Positions 50,966 to 62,609 are shown, counted from the stretch's first letter. The stretch is DNA of 64,000 nucleotides from Heliomicrobium undosum (GCF_009877425.1 NZ_WXEY01000019.1:1-64000), one strand, 5' to 3'. Translations and numbers: made by a program. The notes: generated by a model not told the origin, from the letters alone.

Positions 50966-52753
50966 TCAACAGAGAACCGGAACCAAGGAAAAACGATTGA
51001 CATCGACAAGGCCCAGATCGGTCAACTTCAATTCGGGAATGACCGGCAAGGCCAGAAAGGACAAGGTCATCATCGGCGCCGCCAGCGGACAGCCGAGATC
51101 GGAAACGGCCCGGTGCAAGGCCCTGAGGCGACGGGCGATCGTAGCCGCATCTTCATCGGACATGAGCCCGGCCACCGGGAGCGGCAGCGCCGCTTTCACC
51201 TCGCCACCGGCGACGGCGACCATGCCGCCGCCCATCTGGGCGATCGTCCGGCAGGCGAACTCCATCTCCGCCTCATTGACGCCGACGACAATCAGGTTGT
51301 GGGAATCATGGCCGACGGTCGAAGCGACGGCGCCCTTTTTCAGGCCGAAGCCGCGGACAAAACCGCAGCCGATGGAACCTCGCTTGCCGTGACGCTCGAT
51401 GACGGCCAGGGGGAGAATATCTTTCTCGGGGCCGATGTCAGCGGCGGAGACGATCTCCTGACCAGTGACGATCTGGCCCGGCTGGATGACGATGACGCGC
51501 ACTTTCGCATTGGGTTCATAGGCGGGCGCGAGACGGCCCGTGATGTCGGGGAGATGGACGGAGCCCTCGCCAAACCTCGGGGGATACTTATCGACTTCTA
51601 CCGTAGCTTCAGCGCTATCTGCGCCGGTTTGCGCACAAATACTAGCTCGGTCCAATCTATCGCGAATCTCTCCATCAGAAGCGACCAGCCGGCCAGCCTT
51701 AAAAACAGCCTGCGCCCGGAACTCGGCGAGGTCTGAAAAAACAGCAAGATCGGCCCGGTATCCCGGGGCGACGGCGCCCAAACCTGACAAACGGTAATGG
51801 CGGGCCGTCGTCAGTGTCGCCAACTTCACCGCCAGCGCAGGAGCCACACCGAGGGAGACGGCCTTGCGCAGGATAGCGTTCATATGTCCGTCATGCAGCA
51901 GATCCTCGGGGTGCCGATCATCGCTGCAAAAGGAAATGTTTTCCGAAACAGACGGCACAATACAGGATATGAGACCGGCCAGGTTTTGGGCCGCCGATCC
52001 TTCGCGAATCAGCAGTCGCATCCCCCGGCGCAGCTTGTCCCAAGCCTCTTCTGATGTCACGCTCTCATGGTCGGAAGAGATGCCGGCGGCAATGTAGGCC
52101 TGCAAGGCATCCTCAGACAAGCCAGGCGCATGCCCGTCTACGGGCAACCCCCGCAAACGAGCGGCGGCGATCTTTTGCAGCAGGTCGGCGTCGCCGGCCA
52201 GGACACCGGGGACGTTCATCACCTCGGCGAGTCCGATGGCGCCGGGCGCCACGTCGAACAACCGGGACACGGCTTCGGCGTCCAGGACAGCGCCGCTCGT
52301 CTCCAGCGGCGTGGCCGGCACACAGGAAGGGATCATCATATAGACATCCATGGGCAATCCGGCGGCCATCCGGGCAAAGGCCTTGACGCCGTCGAAACCC
52401 AGGACGTTGGCGATTTCATGCGGGTCGGCGATGACGGCGGTCGTCCCGTGGGGGATGACGGCGTCGGCAAAGGCGGGCGGCGTCAGCAGGGTGCTCTCGA
52501 TATGGATGTGAGCATCGATCAAGCCGGGCGTGACAAAGGCCCCCTGCAAGTCGATAATCTCACCGTAGTTCAGCGCTGCAGTGGAATCCGTTGTGGCGGC
52601 GTCCACCGCAGGGGTTTCTCCCCGGCGATAGACGCCGGTGATCATCCCGCCGGCGATGGCGACATCCGCCTCTTCGACCTCCAAGGTAAAGACGTTGACC
52701 ACCTTGCCGCCTCTAAGCAGAATGTCCCCATTCTGTTTTTTATTCGCCGTCAC
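50966..52753 (-). CDS. ade: Adenine deaminase
   Basis: A 595-residue metal-dependent amidohydrolase; GTG start after GGGAGGAA. The N-terminal part has LLRGGKVVNVFT and the metal motif PGLIDAHIHIESTLLTP. DPHEIANVLG, VDGHAPGL, SDHESVTSEEA and CSDDRHPEDLLHDGHM follow, typical of Ade rather than adenosine deaminase. The C-terminal third (GCGFVRGFGLKKGAVASTVGHDSHN in outline) is the Ade-specific domain. It converts adenine to hypoxanthine, with manganese or iron in known members. It lies in an operon with ligA, 15 bases downstream of it. Confidence 0.95.
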   Translation of the reverse strand: MTANKKQNGDILLRGGKVVNVFTLEVEEADVAIAGGMITGVYRRGETPAVDAATTDSTAALNYGEIIDLQGAFVTPGLIDAHIHIESTLLTPPAFADAVIPHGTTAVIADPHEIANVLGFDGVKAFARMAAGLPMDVYMMIPSCVPATPLETSGAVLDAEAVSRLFDVAPGAIGLAEVMNVPGVLAGDADLLQKIAAARLRGLPVDGHAPGLSEDALQAYIAAGISSDHESVTSEEAWDKLRRGMRLLIREGSAAQNLAGLISCIVPSVSENISFCSDDRHPEDLLHDGHMNAILRKAVSLGVAPALAVKLATLTTARHYRLSGLGAVAPGYRADLAVFSDLAEFRAQAVFKAGRLVASDGEIRDRLDRASICAQTGADSAEATVEVDKYPPRFGEGSVHLPDITGRLAPAYEPNAKVRVIVIQPGQIVTGQEIVSAADIGPEKDILPLAVIERHGKRGSIGCGFVRGFGLKKGAVASTVGHDSHNLIVVGVNEAEMEFACRTIAQMGGGMVAVAGGEVKAALPLPVAGLMSDEDAATIARRLRALHRAVSDLGCPLAAPMMTLSFLALPVIPELKLTDLGLVDVNRFSLVPVLC

Positions 52754-52768
52754 GCCAGTTCCTCCCTG

Positions 52769-54826
<2,058 letters not shown>

Positions 54827-57238
54827 TTACACCCGCTTTAATCCGGCATATTTGACAAGCAGCTTCTTGATCCCCTGCTGGGGGAAGGCGACGGAAAGCT
54901 CCTGGTTTTCTCCGCTGCCGGAGGTCTTGACGACGATCCCGAGGCCGAACTTGCCGTGCTGGACCTTGTCGCCGACGGTATAGTCGGCGCCGCCCGAACC
55001 TGGGGCGCTGCCCGCGCCGGCGCCGTTACTCCCACCGGCGCTGCCGAGTCCGGTCGCGCTGCCCTTGCTGGTCGCACCACCCAGGCCGGAGGCGTTGCCG
55101 AGGCCGGAAGCGCCTGTCATCGCCTTGTTTGAGTTTGCGCCGGCGGTGGCGCCTGCAGCAGTCGTAGCGGCAGAACCGCTCTTCGCTGAAGCCGGCTCAA
55201 AGTAGCTCATGCGGTGACTGCTTCCGGAAAAAGGTTCTCTGCCGAAAGATTCTCTTCCATAGGAAGAACCCCCTCCGGCGCCGGAAAACAGCGACTCCCG
55301 CTTCGCCCGATCATCCTCCTCGACGAGCAGGGACTCTGGGATTTCTTCCAAAAACCGGGAGGGACCGTTAGAAACAGTATTGCCGAAAAGGGTTCGCCTC
55401 CATGCGCGAGCCAGGTAGAGGCGCTCCCGCGCCCGCGTAATCGCCACATAGCAGAGGCGGCGCTCCTCCTCCACCTGGGCCTCCTCGAACTGGACGCGGC
55501 TGTGGGGAAAAACCCCCTCCTCCATGCCGGCCACGAAGACAACAGGAAACTCCAGGCCCTTGGCGGAGTGCATCGTCATCAGGACGACGGCGTCCTCGTC
55601 TTCATTATAATTGTCCGTATCCGACACGAGGGAGACGCCGGCCAGGAACTCTTCGAGCGTCTTTTCATCGGCCGTCCGGTCAAACTCCTGGGTGACGGAG
55701 AGGAATTCCTTGATGTTCTCGATGCGGCCCTTCGCCTCTTCCGTCTTTTCGGCCTCCAACTCACGCACATAGCCTGTGCGATCCAGGATGGCTTCAACGA
55801 TCTGGGTGACGAGCAGCGACGGCGCCTCCCGGCGCAGTTCCTCGATCAACTGACCGAAGGCGGCCAGCGCCTTAGCGGCCCGGGACAGGCCGGGCACTTC
55901 CCCGGCGCGCGCCAGGGCCTCCCCGGCGGTCCACCCTGCCTGTTCGGCATGATCGAGGAGCTTTTGCACCGTCGCATCGCCGATGCCCCGCTTGGGCACG
56001 TTGACGACGCGCCGGAAGCTGACAGCATCGGCGGGGTTGGAGATGAAGCGCAGGTAGGCCACGATATCCTTGATCTCTGTCCGTTCGTAGAATCGAACGC
56101 CGCCAAAGACGCGATAGGGTATGCCGGCGTACAAGAAGTGTTCTTCCAGCACCCGCGACTGGGCATTGGTCCGGTACAAGATGGCAAAGTCCCGGTAGGG
56201 CCGGCCTTCCGCCTCGGACAGGCGATTGATCGTCTGGACGATGTAGCGCGCTTCATCGTGCTCCGTTTCACCCTGATAGGAGACGATGGGCTCGCCGGAG
56301 GTATTCTCGGTCCAGAGCTTTTTCGCCTTGCGCCCCCGGTTGTTGCCGACGACGGCGTTGGCCGCTTCGAGGATCTTTTCGGTCGAGCGATAGTTTTGCT
56401 CCAACTTGAGCACGACGGCCTCAGGGTAATCGCGTTCGAAATCGAGGATGTTCTGGATATCGGCGCCCCGCCAGCCGTATATGCTCTGGTCATCATCGCC
56501 GACGACGCAGAGGTTGCGGTACTTCTCGGCGAGCAGCTTCACCAGCACGTACTGGGCATGGTTCGTGTCCTGGTACTCGTCCACATGGATGTACTGGAAG
56601 CGGTCCTGGTAGTAGTCGAGGACTTGGGGAAACTCCTGAAAGAGGCGGACACAGTTGACGAGCAGATCGTCAAAATCCATGGCGTTGTTGGCCTGCATTT
56701 TCTTTTGGTAAATATGGTACGTTTTGGCAGAGATTTGCGCAAAATAATCATAGGCCTGCCTTTCAAAAGCGACCGGACCCATGAGCATGTTCTTGGCCGA
56801 ACTGATGGCGGCGCTGACGGCCTGCGGTTTGAACCGCTTTTCGTCGATGTTGAGCTCTCTCAGGCACTCCTTGAGCAGGCGTTGCTGGTCGCTGCTGTCG
56901 TAGATGACAAAGCTCCGATCATAGCCGAGCTTTTCCCCATCTTTGCGCAGGATGCGCATGCAGGTGGAGTGAAAGGTGGACACCCAGACATCATGGGCGC
57001 GCGAGCCGATGAGACGGCCCAACCGTTCCCGCATCTCTGCGGCCGCCTTGTTGGTAAAGGTGATGGCCAGTATATGAAAGGGACTCACCCGGCATTGTTC
57101 GATCAGTTGGCCGATGCGGTGAGTCAAGACTCGGGTCTTCCCGGAACCTGCCCCGGCAAGAATCAAAAGAGGCCCCTCCTGGTGCAGGACGGCCTCGCGT
57201 TGAACCGGATTCAGGGAGTGTAAAAAATCGGTCGACAA
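54827..57238 (-). CDS. pcrA: ATP-dependent DNA helicase PcrA with long low-complexity linker
   Basis: An 803-residue superfamily 1A helicase. The start TTG at 57238 (LSTDFLHSLNPVQREAV) follows AAGGGGG; the longer frame lacks a site. Motifs are LILAGAGSGKT (I), FTNKAAAEM (Ia), VDEYQDTNHAQY (II), VVGDDDQSIYGWRGAD (III), LEQNYRST (IV), TMHSAKGLEFPVVF (V) and VAITRARERLYL (VI). The C-terminus has the PcrA-type Tudor-like end (VGDKVQHGKFGLGIVV) that binds RNA polymerase. Between them is a linker of about 65 residues of Gly, Ala, Ser, Thr and Asn, unusually long. It is the first gene of the pcrA-ligA-ade-gatCAB run. Confidence 0.97.
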   Translation of the reverse strand: MSTDFLHSLNPVQREAVLHQEGPLLILAGAGSGKTRVLTHRIGQLIEQCRVSPFHILAITFTNKAAAEMRERLGRLIGSRAHDVWVSTFHSTCMRILRKDGEKLGYDRSFVIYDSSDQQRLLKECLRELNIDEKRFKPQAVSAAISSAKNMLMGPVAFERQAYDYFAQISAKTYHIYQKKMQANNAMDFDDLLVNCVRLFQEFPQVLDYYQDRFQYIHVDEYQDTNHAQYVLVKLLAEKYRNLCVVGDDDQSIYGWRGADIQNILDFERDYPEAVVLKLEQNYRSTEKILEAANAVVGNNRGRKAKKLWTENTSGEPIVSYQGETEHDEARYIVQTINRLSEAEGRPYRDFAILYRTNAQSRVLEEHFLYAGIPYRVFGGVRFYERTEIKDIVAYLRFISNPADAVSFRRVVNVPKRGIGDATVQKLLDHAEQAGWTAGEALARAGEVPGLSRAAKALAAFGQLIEELRREAPSLLVTQIVEAILDRTGYVRELEAEKTEEAKGRIENIKEFLSVTQEFDRTADEKTLEEFLAGVSLVSDTDNYNEDEDAVVLMTMHSAKGLEFPVVFVAGMEEGVFPHSRVQFEEAQVEEERRLCYVAITRARERLYLARAWRRTLFGNTVSNGPSRFLEEIPESLLVEEDDRAKRESLFSGAGGGSSYGRESFGREPFSGSSHRMSYFEPASAKSGSAATTAAGATAGANSNKAMTGASGLGNASGLGGATSKGSATGLGSAGGSNGAGAGSAPGSGGADYTVGDKVQHGKFGLGIVVKTSGSGENQELSVAFPQQGIKKLLVKYAGLKRV

Positions 57239-57390
57239 TTGCTTTCCCCCTTCTGGATGCCCTCCAACATGGTCTTTATTGTACCACAAAATGGTCTACT
57301 GTGAGAAAAGGCAGTGACGGCGGCGGTTTAAAATGCTGGACCCCTAGGGAAAACTAGGCGCAGTGAAGGTGACAGGAGGAGAGACAAGGC

Positions 57391-57567
57391 ATGCGGTACA
57401 ATCCGGTCTATTCGGCGTTTGAAAAGATACAGGCCATGAACAGTCTGAAAAACTATCAACGCCTGTTGGACGAAGAGATCCGCAAATCGGATCCGAATCT
57501 GGAAGTGATCAAGTATTACCGCTCCCGCCTCAGCCGCTGCCGGCAGATCCTGGGGGGACGGGGGTAA
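57391..57567 (+). CDS. Small charged protein (58 aa)
   Basis: A short frame starting with ATG at 57391 after GGAGGAGAGACAAGG and ending with TAA at 57567. The protein begins MRYNPVYSAFEKIQ and is rich in Arg, Lys, Tyr and Leu, probably two helices (NSLKNYQRLLDEEIR and EVIKYYRSRLSRCRQIL). The clear ribosome site and the terminator right after it make it likely to be a real gene. It is transcribed away from pcrA. I do not recognise a family. Confidence 0.7.
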   Translation: MRYNPVYSAFEKIQAMNSLKNYQRLLDEEIRKSDPNLEVIKYYRSRLSRCRQILGGRG

Positions 57568-57592
57568 CAGACAGGCTGAATAAAACATACTC

Positions 57593-57638
57593 AAGGGAGT
57601 GGCTGGGCGCTTTTTGCGAGACGGCGACTCCCTTTTTT
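57593..57638 (+). terminator. Terminator after the 58-residue protein gene
   Basis: AAGGGAGT and ACTCCCTT arms followed by a run of T, 26 bases after the stop codon. Confidence 0.8.
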
Positions 57639-57652
57639 TGATGAGGATGAGG

Positions 57653-57697
57653 AAAAACAGGGGCTGACCAGCGCATTGCCTGCCTGGTCAGCCCCTG
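57653..57697 (-). terminator. Terminator after the 136-residue unknown gene
   Basis: A 14-bp stem (CAGGGGCTGACCAG and its complement) with a 12-base loop, followed on the minus strand by TTTTT. It serves the gene at 57757-58167. Confidence 0.85.
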
Positions 57698-57756
57698 TGT
57701 CGGCGTAAGATCTCTTTCGCTTTTAGCTTCTACTCTATGCGCTGCTTTTCCTGACG

Positions 57757-58167
57757 TTACTTGTACCGGTCCTTATCCCCCATCCCGTCGACGGTGATCT
57801 TGTTGTGGTAACCCTCCTCCACCTCATGCTCCCTGACGACGGCGTCGAAGGTCTCCAAATCCGACTTCTGGGCCGGGATGGTCTCCAGGTTGTTCCGGGC
57901 GCGGGGCATGAAGTCGGCGCCCAGTTCCGCTTCGGCCCGCGCCTCGGCGTCATTCATGGCGTTGCGGGTCGTCGGCCCTTCCGCATCCTGTCCCGGAATG
58001 GCCCGCGCCTTCATATGAGGGATGCCGAAACCGAAGTTGCCTTCCCCGCTGAAACCGACTGTGCCCGCCGATATGATGCCCGGCGTCTCTCCCTTGTCCT
58101 GACTGGGCAGCGCGTCGAGCTTGCCCTTGGGTAGTTCAAATTGATCCAAATCTCTTTTCACAGGCAC
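57757..58167 (-). CDS. Unknown acidic protein (136 aa)
   Basis: A soluble, hydrophilic protein beginning MPVKRDLDQFELPKGKLDAL. It contains GTVGFSGEGNFGFGIPHMKARAIP and a helix rich in Ala and Glu (MNDAEARAEAELGAD). No signal peptide, membrane helix or known motif is visible, and I cannot name a family. The gene lies 38 bases downstream of the beta-propeller lipoprotein gene on the same strand and is closed by a strong terminator, so the two probably share a transcript. Confidence 0.65.
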   Translation of the reverse strand: MPVKRDLDQFELPKGKLDALPSQDKGETPGIISAGTVGFSGEGNFGFGIPHMKARAIPGQDAEGPTTRNAMNDAEARAEAELGADFMPRARNNLETIPAQKSDLETFDAVVREHEVEEGYHNKITVDGMGDKDRYK

Positions 58168-58205
58168 ACACCTCCCGGACCTAGTATCCGGGGAGGCTTC
58201 CAGCC

Positions 58206-60323
58206 TTATTCGCCGGGAATCGCCAGGTTCCCCCGCTGCTCCAAGGCGTCCATGCCGTGGGCCTTGATCATGCGGTTGGACAGGGTGTAGAGGGAATCGC
58301 CAATGTAGAGGATGCGGCTGACGAATTTCTCACTGTCGTAGTAGTACTGGCCGGCCTTCTGGTAATCCTCGTCGCTCAAGTGGGTGATCCGCCCGCGCAG
58401 TTCGAAGCCTTTTTCCAGACCGACGGTGTAGACATAGGCGCCCTGGAAGGCGAAGGAGCCGTAGGCGGGAACAGGGGACGGCTTTTCGCCGGAGGCGGCG
58501 CCGGTTTGCTTATCCACTTCCATCAGTTGGACCGGGAAGGCGAGCAGGTTTTTCTCCTTGCTGAAGAGGAGCGCCCGGTGGTTGTGGAGCAGTTCCGAGT
58601 CGGTGCCCCGGTCGCCGATGAAGGCCACATGCTTTTCGACGGGATGCTCCACATCGGATACGTCGAAAATGGCCATCTTCATGCCCTGGTAGTAGGCGTT
58701 TGTGCCGATGACGCGGCCCTCGTTGTCGGTGATCGATTGTTCAATCGTGTCCTTGCCGAAGCCGATGATATGGTTGTCGTCATAGGGGTGCATGTAGTTG
58801 CTGTAGCCGGGGATCTTTAGTTTGCCCAGGATGCGAGGCGACTTCGGATCCTTCAGGTCGATGACGAAGAGGGGATCGACGGTCCGGAAGGTGACCATGT
58901 AGGCCCGGTCTCCCATGAAGCGGACCGAATAGATCTGTTCGCCCGGGGCGATGCCTTCGAGCTTGCCGGACGGCTTTAGGGATTCATCGAGGACGTAGAG
59001 GTTGTTTTTCGATGTTTCATCGCCCTGCGCCCAGGGGCTGCCGACAGTGGTGGCGATGCGGAAGAAACCGTCCTTTTCGTCCATGGAGAACTGGTTTAAC
59101 ACCCGTCCGGGCGCCTCGCCCATGCCGACATAGCGCGTCTTGGCGCCTTCGAGGGCGAACTTGAAGACGCGGGTCTTTTCTTCCGGCGCCGTCTGCGGCC
59201 ACGCCCTCTCGCCCCCCATGATCCGGAAAACAGGGCCGCGGTAGGTGTGCAATGCCACGTAGAGATTTTTGGTTGAGGCATAGACGGTCTCGCCAGAGCC
59301 TAAGTAGGTTGACAGTTGGGGCGATTCCTTGGGGTTCTCTATGTTCACCGCGGCCACGATCAGGTAGTTCGGTTCCATAAAGTCCGGAAAACAGCGGATC
59401 TGGTCATAGCCGATGCGCGCTTTATCAGCGCCTGTCGCCGTATCTTTGTACCAGGGAAGGACTTCAGGGGTCTCCTTTTCCGGAAGGTTGACACCAAGAT
59501 AACGGTTGGCGATAAGATAGAGGGATGAGCCGATCTTGCGGGAAGACACGTAGTTGCCTTCCAAGGTGGTCTCTCGCAGCTTTTGCGGATGGGCTTTATC
59601 GGCAATGTCATAGATGATCGCCTTGACCGTGCCCTGGTAGGGGCGGTACGGGGGCACGATCATGGCCCTTTTCTCGGTCGAGGTTCCCTCATAGGGGACG
59701 GGAAAGGCCTCATCACGCCCGCTGCCGATGACAATGAGGTGTTTGGCGTCCACATAGATCTCCCGGGGAGCGAAGAAGGCGTTGTCAAACTTGATGACTG
59801 AGGTGATGGCCAATTCGCCGGCCGGGTGGGCTTTGGCGATGATGACGCGCCGGTTGTTCACTTGGTAGATGTACTCGCCGTCGGTCTTGACGATGTCGGC
59901 CTCGTCGACGCCCTCCACCTGCACGTTCGTCGTGGAATGATCCCGCTTCGCGCCGGACGAATCCGCGCCGGCAGGCATGTCAGCGGCCGGCGCTGGCGGC
60001 GCGGAAGTGGGCGCAGACATAACGGTCCGGCGTTCTGCCCAACCTGTATTCGCTTTGGTCGCCGGTTGCGCCGCTTCCATCGCCACGCCGCCCTTGTGTC
60101 CCCCATACCCGCCGGCGTTTGAAGCAGCTTTTTCTATCCATTGCTTGAGATTCCCATAGGAGCCGACGACCGGAAGGTCTTCTTGGACCGTCGCTCCGCC
60201 CGCTGCGAGGGCTTGGCACCCCGACATCAGGATACTGCTAAAAACGGCAGCGATCAGCGCCTGGTTCACCCAGCGCCTTTGTTTTTTCAAAATACCCGCC
60301 AAGGGATTCTCCACCTTTCCCAT
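58206..60323 (-). CDS. Beta-propeller domain lipoprotein
   Basis: A 705-residue secreted protein. The N-terminus is a lipoprotein signal with basic KKQRR, a hydrophobic core and lipobox LMSGC (cysteine 36). A low-complexity Ala/Pro/Gly linker reaches about residue 125. The rest fits the secreted 'beta-propeller domain' family of Firmicutes and Archaea (DUF2263-like naming aside): TTNVQVEGVDEADIVKTDGEYIY, YLIVAAVNIENPKE, and DRAYMVTFRTVDPLFVIDLKDPKSPRILG in outline, with HNHRALLF later. It would sit on the outer face of the membrane. Function is unknown. A TTG at 60302 with GGTGGAG upstream is an alternative start. Confidence 0.87.
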   Translation of the reverse strand: MGKVENPLAGILKKQRRWVNQALIAAVFSSILMSGCQALAAGGATVQEDLPVVGSYGNLKQWIEKAASNAGGYGGHKGGVAMEAAQPATKANTGWAERRTVMSAPTSAPPAPAADMPAGADSSGAKRDHSTTNVQVEGVDEADIVKTDGEYIYQVNNRRVIIAKAHPAGELAITSVIKFDNAFFAPREIYVDAKHLIVIGSGRDEAFPVPYEGTSTEKRAMIVPPYRPYQGTVKAIIYDIADKAHPQKLRETTLEGNYVSSRKIGSSLYLIANRYLGVNLPEKETPEVLPWYKDTATGADKARIGYDQIRCFPDFMEPNYLIVAAVNIENPKESPQLSTYLGSGETVYASTKNLYVALHTYRGPVFRIMGGERAWPQTAPEEKTRVFKFALEGAKTRYVGMGEAPGRVLNQFSMDEKDGFFRIATTVGSPWAQGDETSKNNLYVLDESLKPSGKLEGIAPGEQIYSVRFMGDRAYMVTFRTVDPLFVIDLKDPKSPRILGKLKIPGYSNYMHPYDDNHIIGFGKDTIEQSITDNEGRVIGTNAYYQGMKMAIFDVSDVEHPVEKHVAFIGDRGTDSELLHNHRALLFSKEKNLLAFPVQLMEVDKQTGAASGEKPSPVPAYGSFAFQGAYVYTVGLEKGFELRGRITHLSDEDYQKAGQYYYDSEKFVSRILYIGDSLYTLSNRMIKAHGMDALEQRGNLAIPGE

Positions 60324-60465
60324 TGTTGGTCTGCATCCTAGAGACGTTCAGGGCGCCTCTTTCGTTCCACTGATGATCTGCTTGACCCATCATATTTTTT
60401 CCGGGCGGATATAATCCCTCTTTTTTCCATCATAAATTCCAAAAGATGATTGTAATGTTAAGAGA

Positions 60466-60494
60466 TTGTAACATGCTCTCATTTATGCTATGGT
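60466..60494 (+). promoter_or_regulatory. Likely promoter of the cysteine-rich protein gene
   Basis: TTGTAA (60466-60471) and TATGGT (60489-60494), 17 bases apart, 48 bases before the start codon. The -35 lies within TGTTAAGAGATTGTAACA, an imperfect palindrome that may be an operator. Confidence 0.55.
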
Positions 60495-60541
60495 AATGAA
60501 AAGGATTCCTGAACGTAGCGTGTGCGGGAGGTGATCGTTAC

Positions 60542-61036
60542 ATGGCACTGGAAACGACCTCCACCCCGACGAACCGGCCCTGCCCCATCCATCCCTGTTC
60601 CGTCCATCCCAGTCTTTCTTCCCGCTTTTCTTCCCACTGCCTGTCTCTCGAAGCCTGCAACCGTTGTGACCCGCAGCAGTGCGTCGTCGGATTGATTCGG
60701 AATATGTCGGAGCAGGCGAAGTTCGAAAGCCGCCGCAACCGGGTGAAAATGGTCTCACAAGGGGAGATGCGCTCGGTCAGCCGCCATGAAGCGGTTGAAC
60801 TGCTGGCCCTCTTCCTGGCCCGTTGCCGTCACTGTGGCAACGGACACAAGGAAGAGTGCGAACTCAACCTCGCCCGGCTCGGTCTTGAGTACGCGCTGAC
60901 GAGCCATGGCGACCTGTTCGGCTACCAGGGAGACCCCGTCCTCTTTCTCCTCAACCTGCGCAAAACGGATCTGGCGCTTGCCGACGAAGTGATGCGTGAG
61001 TATGACCGGTTGCGCTCGGTCTCGGATGTCCGGTAG
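60542..61036 (+). CDS. Cysteine-rich unknown protein (164 aa)
   Basis: A soluble protein with a strong ribosome site (GGGAGGTGATCG). The first 55 residues hold CPIHPCSVHP, HCLSLEACNRCDPQQC and one more hydrophobic helix. A second cluster, RCRHCGNGHKEECELN, follows near residue 100. Nine or ten cysteines and several histidines suggest two zinc or iron sites. The helical middle (FESRRNRVKMVSQGEMRSVSRHEAVELLALFLARC) and C-terminal region (DPVLFLLNLRKTDLALADEVM) have no family I know. A terminator follows. It may be a metal-binding regulator, but that is a guess. Confidence 0.75.
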   Translation: MALETTSTPTNRPCPIHPCSVHPSLSSRFSSHCLSLEACNRCDPQQCVVGLIRNMSEQAKFESRRNRVKMVSQGEMRSVSRHEAVELLALFLARCRHCGNGHKEECELNLARLGLEYALTSHGDLFGYQGDPVLFLLNLRKTDLALADEVMREYDRLRSVSDVR

Positions 61037-61066
61037 GCGGCAAAGGCAGCATCGGTGCAGACATAA

Positions 61067-61098
61067 CAAAAGCGGTCCCTGACGGGGCCGCTTTTTTC
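61067..61098 (+). terminator. Terminator after the cysteine-rich protein gene
   Basis: AAAAGCGGTCCC and GGGGCCGCTTTTTT arms around a short loop, 30 bases after the stop codon. Confidence 0.88.
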
Positions 61099-61163
61099 TG
61101 CGCATGATGCGCTGTCTACACAATTCCGCTGTTGTCATTTTCACCAGCTCCGGGTCTTTCCCC

Positions 61164-62609
61164 TTACTTCTCCCGCAGCCGCGTCGTTAACAGCAACCCG
61201 ATCGACGCGATGACGAAAAGCGCCGTAAAAATGTCGACGAAGCCATCCCTCGGCTGCCCAAGACTTGTCGCCGTCGCCAGCAGACCGCCCATTACGACGG
61301 GCCCCAAGGTATTGCCGAGGGAGCGAATGACAGTCATCACCGCCAGACCGCTCGACACCTCCCGCTTGTCCACCTCGCCCATGACCAGGACATTCAACGG
61401 CGAGCCGACGATGAGGCCCAATCCGCCGCCGAGCAGGATGAATCCAAGTGTGACAATCATGATGTAGCTTGTTGTCACGTCTGCCGGCGCTCCGATTTGC
61501 TCCACCAAGCCGGCTAGTACGATTGCGCCGGCGGCGGTGGCGCCGAAACCGAGGGACAGGGTGCGAGAGGCGCCGAAGCGATCGACGATAAAGCCGCCGA
61601 GGGGAGAGGTGACGACGCTGGCCAGCGCCAGCGGAACAACCATATAGGAGGCCTTCCCTGGAGGAAAGTGAAGGACATACTCCACATAGGCGGGCACGAA
61701 GAGGACGGTCAGCATGACCATGCCGGAGAGCGCCGCCAACAGGAAAATGGTCACCAGCCGGGGGTTTTGGAAGTAGGCGGGGTTGACGACAGGGTCTTCG
61801 GCCTTCCTTTCCACCCGGAAAAGCAGCGGGATCAGGAGCAGCCCGGCCAGCAAAAACAGGTAAACGTTGGGCATCCAGACGCCGGACCAACCTTTTTGCC
61901 CCTGGATGTGGGTAAGTCCCAGCATGAAACAGAAGATGACCGCTCCGACGAGCAGCGCGCCCTGCCAGTCCATGGCTTTTACCTGGGGCTCCACGTCTTC
62001 GGAAAGACCGACGGCCAGCAGGATGATCAGCGCCGCCGCCGGGATGTTGATCAGAAACAGCCATGGCCAGGACAGGTACTGGATGACGACGCCGCCCAAA
62101 ATCGGCGCCGCGATGGAGGCGATACCCCAGGTGGCCCCGTAGAGGCCGAGCGCCCTCCCCCGCTGCTCTTTGGGAAAGGCGAGACCGATCTCGGCGACGG
62201 CCACCGGCAGAATGCCGCCGCCGCCCAGCGCCTGCACTGCCCGGCCGACGAGCAGTTCATAGAGGTTGCCCGACATGGCGCAGAAAAGGGATCCGACGGC
62301 AAAAAAGGCCATCCCGGTCATAAAGATGCGCCGCCGGCCATAGCGGTCAGCGAGCTTGGCTGTGATCGGCATGGACACAGCGTAGACAAGCGTGTAGACG
62401 GTGACCGCCCATACGCACCATTTGGGAGATATATTGAAATCACGGACAATCGTCGTCAGCGCCGGCCCGATGATGCCCTGGTCGAGGGCGCCGAGAAACA
62501 CGCCGGACAGGTAGGTGACGAGGATGCGAATCTGCTGGATGGTCAAAGAGAAACCTTCTTTCGGTTGGCTGTCGCTGTTCGGTCGTGATGTCGCTGAAGC
62601 CGGAGGCAT
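61164..62609 (-). CDS. MFS multidrug exporter, DHA2 (EmrB/QacA-like) family
   Basis: A 481-residue membrane protein with 14 hydrophobic segments. DHA2 signs are LGALDQGIIGPALTTI in helix 1, motif A ITAKLADRYGRRRIFMTG after helix 2, and motif C GIASIAAPILGGVVIQYLSWPWLFLINIP in outline in helix 5. The C-terminal half includes SPLGGFIVDRFGASR, which repeats motif A. Such proteins export drugs, dyes or other amphipathic compounds with protons. No partner membrane fusion protein or TetR regulator adjoins, so the substrate is unknown. An ATG at 62609 gives the normal hydrophilic N-terminus of about 25 residues. Confidence 0.92.
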   Translation of the reverse strand: MPPASATSRPNSDSQPKEGFSLTIQQIRILVTYLSGVFLGALDQGIIGPALTTIVRDFNISPKWCVWAVTVYTLVYAVSMPITAKLADRYGRRRIFMTGMAFFAVGSLFCAMSGNLYELLVGRAVQALGGGGILPVAVAEIGLAFPKEQRGRALGLYGATWGIASIAAPILGGVVIQYLSWPWLFLINIPAAALIILLAVGLSEDVEPQVKAMDWQGALLVGAVIFCFMLGLTHIQGQKGWSGVWMPNVYLFLLAGLLLIPLLFRVERKAEDPVVNPAYFQNPRLVTIFLLAALSGMVMLTVLFVPAYVEYVLHFPPGKASYMVVPLALASVVTSPLGGFIVDRFGASRTLSLGFGATAAGAIVLAGLVEQIGAPADVTTSYIMIVTLGFILLGGGLGLIVGSPLNVLVMGEVDKREVSSGLAVMTVIRSLGNTLGPVVMGGLLATATSLGQPRDGFVDIFTALFVIASIGLLLTTRLREK

